64,000 nucleotides of DNA from Gordius sp. MW1 (lineage: Eukaryota; Nematomorpha; Gordioida; Gordea; Gordiidae). The notes beneath the pieces are model-generated. The model worked only from the letters and a program-made list of their open reading frames with translations, ran no database searches and had not been told where the DNA came from. This document shows, in pieces, positions 35,824 through 45,198 of the stretch. How positions within the stretch are numbered: position 1 is the first letter of the stretch; every line of letters begins with the position of its first letter. The stretch covers positions 10,912,001 to 10,976,000 of the forward strand of contig OZ038526.1 of NCBI GenBank assembly GCA_964036665.1, given 5' to 3'. The position numbers were made by a program, and so were the translations under genes.

Positions 35824-36381
35824 TAAAACTTCTAAATTTGAAGCATTTAAATACGTAGGTATAAGTTTGGTCATTTCGTATATGCTTCACATTAAAAACT
35901 TTTTAAAATACATCAAATAATATAAATTAAAATTTATATTTTATCCTAACCTATCCATATTTTATCTAGGATTAAATTAGGATAAACGGATATGGATAGT
36001 GTATTGATATTTAACGATGAACTGGATTAATTAAAATTGTAATTAATTTATTGCGATAAGAATTTTTTTAGAACAATAAGATCTAGATTAATGATAAAGG
36101 TGGGAAATTTAGATATTTGCTTGGCATCAAGGACACAATGACAAAATATTTGATTTACATCAAATCTTATAAAATAAGCTTTTAATCCAACCACTAGTTT
36201 TGAATAAAGCGCGGAAAAATCAGTTGCTTTATATATTAGGAAATTGGATTCACTTATCTAGTGTTCAAAAGTTTATTAGATGCAGATAATTAAATTTTTT
36301 TAAACTCTATATGTAATATAACTCGGCGACATCCATAGGCACACAACCTGATAATTATGGGGAAAATTTGATAGATTTTCT

Positions 36382-36545
36382 CATGGGCGTAGCCAGCATT
36401 GGAATAAGAGGGGGGCAATAATGATATAGGGAAGGACAAAATGATCATTTTTTTTTAATTTTAGCCGTAATTTTGATAAATTAAAACACATTTTCAATTT
36501 AGAGAGGGGCAGCCGCCCGTCCCTGCCCGCCCCCTGGCCACCATA
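36382..36545. mobile_element. hAT MITE (CATGGGCGTAGCC family)
   Basis: Left end CATGGGCGTAGCCAGCATTG; right end CCCTGGCCACC. A second, degenerate copy begins at about 36544 (CATAGGCGTAGCCAGGATGC) and runs into the G-run at 36659-36670. The open frame across this block is an artefact of the repeat. Confidence 0.75.
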
Positions 36546-36699
36546 GGCGTAGCCAGGATGCTTCATGGGAGGGGTTTCAATAAAATCTGATAAATAATAC
36601 TTTTAAACATTTATTAAGCTTATATACAATAATGTAGAGGCAGGACTTTCCAATTAAGGGGGGGGGGGAGAGACTGGGTAAGTTTTGTGTCAAAAAATT

Positions 36700-38504
36700 T
36701 CGAGTAAACAAAAATTAAAATGATATAAATTCAATATTTAAGATAGGTTTTTGGTGAAAAATGAATTAATAATATCTTTAGAAATAAAAAGTTCCTCCAA
36801 ATTTTCTGTTTGCGCTAATTAGGGCCATGTTTAACCGAAACAATTGCATGGGCCTTTTAGGCTTAATTTGCCCAGCAGTACCAGGACCATCAAAATAAAA
36901 TTATAAGCCCGAGTTCGCCTCGCTGATTTTTTGCAGCGCACAGGCCCAGCCTACACCTTCCCAAAAAAGTCTTATATATTCTGCGGCTTTTTAAACATTG
37001 TCTCTACTGAAACAATCATTTATTTATATATGTTCAATATTAATCTTGTTAAATATATCAGTCTAACAGGCTGTTCAACAAGTAACGCGCCGTTAAATTT
37101 TAACTAGTAGCACTTGAAGCTGCATAAAACCATTTATGATAATTGAAACTCTATGCAAGGTTAATTATATATAACTAAATACACCTATTTTCGTTAATGT
37201 TTCACGATACCCTTTAAAAAAACAATGTAGGAATCTACTTATTTAAAGATCACAAGTTCTATAAATAAATAGCAAACAAAAATTAATATGGATTTGATTA
37301 TAATGTAAAGTTAAATAAATAAAATGATAAACAACATAAAAAAAACACCATTTTTATATAATAAAATAAAAAAGGGTTAGCCCCTACTAATAGCTAGCTG
37401 TCCGGAGCCCATTTTATTACCATAACGCTCGTCCAAGCCCGACCCGCAAATTTTTAACAAAAAGCCCATGCCCGGCTTTGAGAATGCCAGCTGTATTTGC
37501 TTTAATAAAGCGATATATCATGATCATAAAGTAAACTTAAAAAATGAATTTACTTAACCATAAGAAATATCAATTTTTAGTAGAATAAGTCTGTTTAAAA
37601 ATGAAGCATGCATGAATGAAATGTGCACAACGCTTTGTAAATTATCATTTGCATTAAGTAATAATTATTTGTATTTTATTATTATACTCTTCTCAAGTAT
37701 ACCCGCAATTTCTATAAACAAACGAATGTAAGTTTAAATAACCATTTTTAATATTTAATAAAATAAAAGAATTAATAACCCTTACAACTAAAATTTGGCT
37801 TGTATCAGCATCTTCCTCGTCTATTTTAGGTTGAGATAGTTTTATAGAAAAATAATTGAGAATTAAATTTTTTCTTATTAGAAAACACGCACTCGGGACA
37901 GAAATTTTGTAAATATAGTGTTAGAATTAGTTGATTTCATCTAAATCAAATCTCAACTTAATTAAGATTACTTATTATTTCTATATGCGCAACACCTAAC
38001 AAGATTCCTATTAATATCATTAAATTCCGTATAATTTGAAAAAAAAATCAATTTTTTTCTATCCATGGGGGGGGGTGGGTTCTAACCCAAAAATTCCCCC
38101 TTCCCTTCGCTACTGCTGGCCATGGTCATGGATATTCTCGAAAAGCAATTTAAGTGATGAATCGGATCATTTAAGTTGTTATAATAGATTTCAGAGATAC
38201 TTTTGATCATATATTAAACCTTCACATCATTTAATTTCTTAAGAATTGGTTTACGACCTTTAATACTTAGTTAATATAAAGAGAAAGTGACCATATAAAT
38301 TGTATTACAATTATTTTTAGATATCTGAGTTCATTAACATCAATGTTATATAGAGAAAGTTTTTTACCAACTTATATTCAAAAATTTTAGGCTTTTAAGT
38401 ACAGGTCGGTTGCATTATGGCTAATTTTGAAATATTCGAAGTACACTTAATATTTTAGTACCAAAATGGCTTCACACACTATTATTATATCATAAGTTAT
38501 TAAC
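36700..38504. other. AT-rich stretch with transposon scraps, upstream of the LINE
   Basis: GC-rich hAT-end scraps lie at 36830-36960 and 37390-37500 (GCCCGACCCGC, GCCCATGCCCGGC), and a fragment of a hAT MITE with a G-run at 38065-38110. No gene is recognised. Before the LINE inserted, the last bases of this stretch adjoined the PGS1 5' region and should contain its promoter. Confidence 0.5.
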
Positions 38505-38518
38505 ACCTGCAATATGCG
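38505..38518 (+). repeat. LINE target-site duplication, left copy
   Basis: ACCTGCAATATGCG is identical to 45172-45185. The match is exact over 14 mixed-composition bases and the two copies bracket the LINE precisely. Confidence 0.85.
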
Positions 38519-41500
38519 AATTGGCTACTTAATGTCGCCAATGTCTACACACTACACCTTAAAAATAAATATTTATCCAAAATTATCCCTCTTTGGAAAA
38601 ATATTTTCAAGCACATTGGGCATTTTAAATTCATTCTAGGGTTTTAGAAAACTTACTCCTTTTACACGGAATATGTTTGATAGCGCATCCACATCATATG
38701 AACCACTTGATTGTAGAAAAACTTTAACATCACCAACTAAGAACGCTCTTCGGACTTATATGTTCAACGAGTTATATGTATATTCCAACTTATTTAAGGG
38801 CATACCTTTTGCTGAAACATGGCTGACTCCCTAACTTTGATTCAAGATTGGCTAATATTTATCATTGTTGCCTTTTAATTCTAGGACTTAATACAACCAA
38901 GAGTGGGAAATTTATGAATCCTACTGATCAGGCGGATTTTTAATTCCAAATGAGCTAGGAAAAACATTCATTTGTTCCTATTGCAAACTTTGATGGAATT
39001 TGGGGTGTGAACACTCAAACAATATTGGTTTGGTAGAAGTATCCTGAGAGAGGAGGTAACCCAAGATTGGTGGAATAAGATGGAGGCCCTAATATTATCA
39101 AAGGCCCTTGGTCTAAACACATTTTTACTAGTTTATCAGGGAGTGAGATATTTTCACGGGACATCAGCAAAACAGAAGCTTTACATAAGTCATTAGAAAG
39201 TTGATTGATGTTTGTATCAAGTATAATACAATTTTTTTAAATTCGTTCATTGCTTGAGCTGGTAGAATTAGTTCAACCAATTTTATTAGCCATAATGTGA
39301 CTTTTCTACAATTTTAAGTAACACAAAAGTGCCTAAGTAAATAAGCAAACTAGTTGTTCAAAATTATGTAATGAAACATTGAAAACATTTTACAATTGAG
39401 TTTGTTAACTGTTTTTGGCAGAATATATTTACTTTGAAATACAATCTGACCAACATTTGTTAACTGAATAAAATGAGTTTCTAAGTATAGGGCCCTGCTC
39501 CCCTTACTTAAAAGCTTAACACAATGCGTTTTTATACAAAAATTTTTGCTTAGCTTAAAAAATAGGATCTTAAAAAATCTGTAATTTATAAAACATGATT
39601 ATATGCTAGGTAACTTAATTATTAGAATTATATATGTAATTTATTTCCATTTTTAATTTCATTTATGTGAATACTAAAGTTTTGGTAGTTTTGATATGAA
39701 TTAAATTTTTGATGTTATATGATCTATTATTGTTTCATATAGATATATTGTTCTTTTATTACAATTATATGCTAGGTTAAATAATTATTAAAATTAAGGG
39801 TGATCTAATTTTGAATAAATGTCAAAGTTGCATATTTGATAGGATTATATTCTATGATAATTTATTAATTGTTTCATAGTATAACAGATTTGTAATCTTT
39901 AGTAGATGAAAGTCTTAAACCTGGCTTAATCTATTCTATAGTATTTAATTTTATATTTTTAACCACTTAAATGTTAGAATAATCCTACTGGGTATCAATC
40001 ACACATTATATTAATTTAAACCTTAGGAATTTAATTGCCATTTATTAATACTGTTGAGCCTCTTTATTATTTATCCCTATTTGAATATTTTTTTCTACAA
40101 TATAAAGAAACGCTAATGTTAACTTATATCCAAATTATTTTAATATTAAATTTTATAAATAACAATCAATTGTAGCATTTTTTAATTTACCTTCTTTAGC
40201 GCTTATAATCCTTATTTATTTGCAGATTGTTGGTCTTTATAATTTAATCCCAATTCTAATTTATAATTAATTTATTTACATTTACAATAAGCATGAAAAT
40301 TATATCAAATTTATGTTAACCATCCAGTATTAGCTTTAAATAGTGTCTTAGCTTCTTTAGTACAATTTATCTTTGTAAGAATTTTAATTATCCAAATCTT
40401 GATAAATAATTTAAAGTAGTTTGAGAACTCTTGCAATCCTATCTCACATATTTCAAAGTTGTTAGAAGTCTATCCCATAGACATAAGGCGTCAATACTAA
40501 TATACCGAGATATGGTATGGACTAACCCCTTCCCACGCATTTACATTACTCGCACTAATATTCCTTCTCAATGGGTGGTCCGGACTTGATATTTCTCCCT
40601 CCTCGCTCATGGCAGAAAAGCTACCCATCTTACTATGGATGTTTATGCTTTCCCTTTTGTACCCCCAACCCCCTCCCCTTCGAGAGTATTCTTTATGTGC
40701 AAGCCAAGACAAAAAATAGCTACTCTATATTATACAAATTCATTATTCTCCTGCTTACGCTCCCGGAAGAAATCTGGCGTCATTACCCAAATATGTATTT
40801 AAAAATAAGTCGAGGCGCCCTCTTATTGTTAAAATATTTCCCTACAAATATGGTGTTATTCTCTTATAACCATTAATCAACTGCCTGTACAAATACTTTC
40901 TAAAATGCTATAATATATAAAATCTTTTTCCCTAATTCACCACACTTGATGATAATGTCTAACACTCTCAGTGAGTCGATTAAATTTTACTTCGGAAATA
41001 AAGATCAATTTATTAAACGGTTTTAATTCTGACCCGACTCTACAATGGAATTACGGGCCGAGTCGGATTTCTTTGTTTAAAATGGTCGAGCACGCAACCC
41101 CTTTATTTTGCTCCGACGGAATGTTGTCCCGACATCATTTCTATAATTTCAAGAAATGTAGGCTCATTAAAGAGTTTTAGTTACAATGGAAAGATATAGT
41201 TTTACGGGCTTTAATAACTTAAGGTTAGAGTAAATAGGCTATTATGGGTACGTCTAGTTATTGCCTCTCCGTTCCAATTTTTGCCTGGTGTCGTTGTTTT
41301 GAAAAAATAAGATTTACTATTGGCGTTAATGCTGTTGCCCCGTTCCCCTCCACGTCTATTTCTTGCGAGCAGTCATAAAGTAGCTACTCTATTTTTAACA
41401 AATATATTATTCTCCTGCTTAATGCTCCCGGAAGAGATCTGCTTCAATACTAATACACACGATAAATACCAGAGGGAAGTAGATTGGCGCCCTCTTTATA

Positions 41501-41580
41501 AGGATAAGCCTAAGCCCACCCCTCTTTAAAAAAGCCAGCTCATTAAGGATTAAAATTCATTGTTAACTCGGTTCCATTTC

Positions 41581-42287
41581 ACCCCGACTTTCAAACTCTT
41601 ATCCTCCAATTATAATGATATTAAAACTTGGATCACCCAAACGCTAAGGGAACCAGGTTCCTTGCAGGCTCTTACTTTATTTGCCTCCCACCACTGCTTT
41701 CACATTTTCTGCGTCCAACAAACAAGATATTCACATCGCAAAGTCCTCCCCGTTAACGATTATATTTTTTACGCCGTCTGGCCAAGAATCTGCAACAGGG
41801 GTGGGTACATTTATCAAACGCGACCGTTGACTACGTGAACAATAGACTTTTAATCATTCACCTACAGATAAAAAATCGGTGTGTTTCAATTTTTAACATA
41901 AACGCTCCCCCCTCTTCCAAAAATTTTCAATCGATGGAATCCCTCCTGCAAAACATCACAGATAAATTGAAAGCTAAACATATTAATATCCTCGCTGGTG
42001 ACTTCAATGCCTCCGTCCAACGATCATTGGGTGATAATAAATTGGTAATTGGCCCTAATTCTATAGGTCCGACTAACCGAAATGGCAAACGGCTCAAAAA
42101 ATTCTGCTACAATCACAAACTAAAGATAACCTCAACTTTTTCCGTCCTTCCTCTAGGTAACCTAATCACATACCAAAAAAACGAAAATCACCGAGGTACC
42201 CAAATTGATCATATAATATGCCAATTAAGAAACCACAAAATGATAAAGAACTTTCACACCATTCAGCCTATACAGATCATTTTGTAA
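41581..42287 (+). pseudogene. LINE AP-endonuclease domain, frameshifted
   Basis: Apurinic-type endonuclease motifs are spread over three frames: FCVQQTR (the catalytic-glutamate block with Q in place of E) in the first; NNRLLIIHLQI and LAGDFNAS (the GDFN block) in the next; QIDHIIC near the end; and YTDHFVIVADL, the SDH-type block, in the reverse transcriptase frame. At least two shifts occur near 41805-41835 and one near 42220. This copy therefore cannot make an uninterrupted endonuclease-RT protein. Confidence 0.8.
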
Positions 42288-44497
42288 TCGTAGCAGATCT
42301 CTTTATTAATCCCTCCTCTCTCCACACGTCAAAAAAACTTAAAAAATACCCATCTGGAGCTAACATAATCAGAGACATCTCTCAGCTTGTGCCCACATTA
42401 CAAACAGACTCGAAGTCACTTGGTGATCTTGCCCCTCTCTCAGTCAATGACCATAATGACTTGTTAGCAAAAAATTTTACCCCATCCCAGAGTAACCTTC
42501 ATGTCAACATCAAGTCCTGGTTCTCCATCGATACCATTAATTTACTCGAGACCCGTTATAACGTTTTTAAGGATAAGACACTTAGAAATAAAAAAGCATG
42601 GGTCCAAGAACTCACAAAAAAGATCAAAGCTGCAATAAAAAAGGACAAGGCTAACTACTTATCAAGCAAACTAAAAGAAGCAGAATCTGCGGCTCGTACT
42701 AACAATACACACACCCTTTACAAAATTCTAAGGAACATCACCGCAAAATTTGCCGATAAACATAGCTACAACACAATACAAAACGAACATAGCTCCAACG
42801 ATTCTTTGATCCAAACCGAGGCTTGGGAGAACCACTTTCGTTCCATTCTAGATCGCCCTTACTCAATCCCCTGTTCTGACATATTCCTTGACTTTATTAA
42901 CAACTTTAAAACACCGACCACCCCTTGTATCAGATTAGAACCTCCCTCCATGAATGAAATAAAATCCGTTTTAAAATCCCTCAAACTTCATAAAGCTCCC
43001 GATGCAGACAGAATCACAGCTGAAGCCCTTAAGGCTGATTACACCCTGTCTAGCGAACTCTTGCATCAACTCTTCACAAAAATCTGGCAACAAGAGCTCA
43101 TCCCTCACGCTTGGTCTACTGGTCTACTTAGTAAAATCTATAAAAAAGGAGACCCATCTCTTGCCGACAATTATAGAGGGATCACAATCATAAATAACAT
43201 TTCCAAGGTTTTTATAAAAATAATATACAGGAGGATTTATCGATTCATTGATGATAATTTAAAAAAAAACCAAGCCGGCTTTCGTAAGTCTAAAACCACA
43301 ATTGAACATATCCTTACCCTTAAAAATATTATTGACATCTCCTCTAAATCTAAATTACCTTTAGTGCTAACATTTGTCGACATTCAAAAAGCATTCGACT
43401 CCCTCTCCCATCTTTACATATGGGAATCTTTATGCCTACTAGGAATTCCAAAAAAAATTATTAGACTTATTTTCTTTCTCTACAAGGATATGAAAGTGGT
43501 CATAAAACATCTACACCACCGCTCAAACCCAATCCAAGTCAATTTAGGAGTTAGACAGGGATGTCCACTATCTCCTCTACTATTCATCACGGCAATGGAT
43601 CTCATAATAAAAAGATCCACCCTGCCTTACGACGGTCTCCACATGAACGGCACCAAACTGTCTTCACTGCTTTTTTTTGACGATTTATGCATCGTATCAG
43701 ATTCACTTAAAACACAGAACTTTGCCGATAGGTTCGTCTTAGAATGCAAGAAAGCCGGTTTAATAATTAACCCAAGCAAGTCTAACATGCTATCTATTAA
43801 CTTACCCCACCAAAATACTACCTTGATTATCAACAACACATTAGTCCCCTTTTCAGAATCAATAAACTACTTAGGAGTGACCCTTTCTTCAGATACATAC
43901 TCCCACCAAGATGCCTCTAATAAATTAGCTAAAGCACTAAAGAGATTTTATTCCTGCTATTCGATCTGGAAATCTCACGAACTAGCTCTACCAACCCGCC
44001 TCCGTCTTTTCAAAACCACCATACTACCTGTATTCCTCTATGGATGCGAAACGTGGTCCCTAAAAGGCCCGACTCTTAAAGCTGCTCAAACCAAACTAAA
44101 CAAAATGCTAAGAATAATTTGTAAAATATTCTACCCAGATGTAATTAGCAACCCAAACCTTTGGACCCTTTGTGAAATCCCTCCCATTAAAAACATAATA
44201 ATATCACGGAAGTGGAACTTCTTAGCCCACCAGACTAGACGCAATGGACTAAACATTTGCTTAAGATCAATACTATGGAGACCGCCCCAACTAAGAAATC
44301 TAAAATGTCGAGGATCCTGGATCCACAAAACTTTCTCTGGACTCCGCTCTCTCAACCACGAGTGGAATACTATAATCCCTATAATGCAAAACAGATCCGC
44401 TTGGAAAACCTTCTCTGCCTCCAATTTCCCCACAAAGTATCCCCTCCCAGCCGCCTCAACTTCGAATAGTCTCTCAACTCAGCAACATCCCAGATAG
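42218..44497 (+). CDS. LINE reverse transcriptase, 759-residue open frame
   Basis: Copies element RNA into DNA at a nicked target. From the N-terminus: remnant of the endonuclease end (YTDHFVIVADL, residues about 20-30), a lysine-rich linker, then RT fingers and palm: HKAPDADRITAEALK (about 252-266), YKKGDPSLADNYRGITI (about 308-324), FVDIQKAFDS (about 386, first catalytic aspartate), GVRQGCPLSPLLF (about 445), LLFFDDLCIVSDS (about 485-497) and YLGVTL (about 549). The C-terminus has FLYGCETW and KLNKMLRIICK, as in RTE/CR1-like elements. The active-site box is FFDD rather than the usual F/YADD. The frame is intact over more than 2.2 kb, so the insertion is fairly young. The ATG at 42218 is probably not the native start because the endonuclease should precede it. 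Confidence 0.9.
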   Translation: MPIKKPQNDKELSHHSAYTDHFVIVADLFINPSSLHTSKKLKKYPSGANIIRDISQLVPTLQTDSKSLGDLAPLSVNDHNDLLAKNFTPSQSNLHVNIKSWFSIDTINLLETRYNVFKDKTLRNKKAWVQELTKKIKAAIKKDKANYLSSKLKEAESAARTNNTHTLYKILRNITAKFADKHSYNTIQNEHSSNDSLIQTEAWENHFRSILDRPYSIPCSDIFLDFINNFKTPTTPCIRLEPPSMNEIKSVLKSLKLHKAPDADRITAEALKADYTLSSELLHQLFTKIWQQELIPHAWSTGLLSKIYKKGDPSLADNYRGITIINNISKVFIKIIYRRIYRFIDDNLKKNQAGFRKSKTTIEHILTLKNIIDISSKSKLPLVLTFVDIQKAFDSLSHLYIWESLCLLGIPKKIIRLIFFLYKDMKVVIKHLHHRSNPIQVNLGVRQGCPLSPLLFITAMDLIIKRSTLPYDGLHMNGTKLSSLLFFDDLCIVSDSLKTQNFADRFVLECKKAGLIINPSKSNMLSINLPHQNTTLIINNTLVPFSESINYLGVTLSSDTYSHQDASNKLAKALKRFYSCYSIWKSHELALPTRLRLFKTTILPVFLYGCETWSLKGPTLKAAQTKLNKMLRIICKIFYPDVISNPNLWTLCEIPPIKNIIISRKWNFLAHQTRRNGLNICLRSILWRPPQLRNLKCRGSWIHKTFSGLRSLNHEWNTIIPIMQNRSAWKTFSASNFPTKYPLPAASTSNSLSTQQHPR

Positions 44498-44506
44498 TAT
44501 ATATAT

Positions 44507-44508
<2 letters not shown>

Positions 44509-44586
<78 letters not shown>
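44509..44586 (+). repeat. 78-base T homopolymer
   Basis: An uninterrupted run of T directly follows the reverse transcriptase frame by 12 bases. It lies inside the LINE, not at its end. It might be the reverse-oriented poly(A) of another insertion, an expanded tract, or an assembly artefact. Confidence 0.95.
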
Positions 44587-44587
<1 letters not shown>

Positions 44588-44930
44588 AGCCTGAGTTTGA
44601 CGCCCAAACTAGTTAACCATGGAGAGCCTTCTAGGCCTTACACCGAAATCTGAATGGATAATCGGTAGCCCCTCAACCCAACTGCATCGTAAATAAGCCC
44701 CAATCCGACGCCCAAACTAGTTAACCAGGGATGGAGAGCCTCCTAGCGAGTACCACAATCTGATTGGAGAATCGGTAGCTCCTCAAACCAACCACATCGT
44801 AAAAAGACTTTCTTTCCACACCATCGATCCGTGAGCCCGAGGCCGACGCTCTAGCGAACAATGGAAAACCTTCAGGTCCTCTCACCGCAATCTCAAGGAA
44901 GTGTCGTATCCTTAATATTTAATATTTATA
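44587..44930 (+). repeat. LINE 3' region, three diverged 110-bp repeats
   Basis: Units begin at about 44587, 44696 and 44807. Shared phrases are GACGCCCAAACTAGTTAACC, ATGGAGAGCC and GAATCGGTAGC in the first two; the third keeps CCGACGCTCTAGCGAACAAT and the GGAAAACCTTC block. Non-coding. Confidence 0.8.
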
Positions 44931-45198
44931 TGCTTATATTAGTCTCATGCATGGTCCGCTTTTGCCTATACTTTAGTGCTTCTTACTAACAATACTGACC
45001 TTCGCTTTAGTATACTAACAAATTAACCACTAACCTACTAACAACTGAACACGTAACCTTTGGTTAGCGTGGCCCGAGATGCACCAATGGTGTTAGATGG
45101 GACTCAATCTTAGCTTGCCGATTTAGCTAAGCTCTTGTTTGTCATCGGGGCTTATACATACATACATACATACCTGCAATATGCGTTTGTAAATTGCA

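Larger units (their letters stand above)
38519..45171 (+). mobile_element. Non-LTR retrotransposon (LINE), 6.65 kb
   Basis: Bounded by a 14-bp duplication and ending in a CATA simple-repeat tail (45153-45171), typical of LINEs that lack poly(A). A long AT-rich 5' region (38519-41559) has no convincing first open frame; it includes two diverged copies of a block about 660 bp apart (CTACTCTAT...CTCCTGCTTA...GCTCCCGGAAGA at about 40720 and 41380). Then come an endonuclease region, a reverse transcriptase frame, a 78-base T run and three diverged 110-bp repeats. RT motifs suggest a relative of RTE, CR1 or Jockey; the clade is uncertain. Confidence 0.85.

Noticed and set aside
36381..36566. Open frames in this block and at 50856-51150 and 31868-32053.
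   Set aside because: They lie in MITEs or GC-rich hAT end remnants and arise from G and C runs.
44131..44433. Minus-strand open frame of 100 codons, and others within 43002-44469.
   Set aside because: Shadows of the LINE reverse transcriptase frame.
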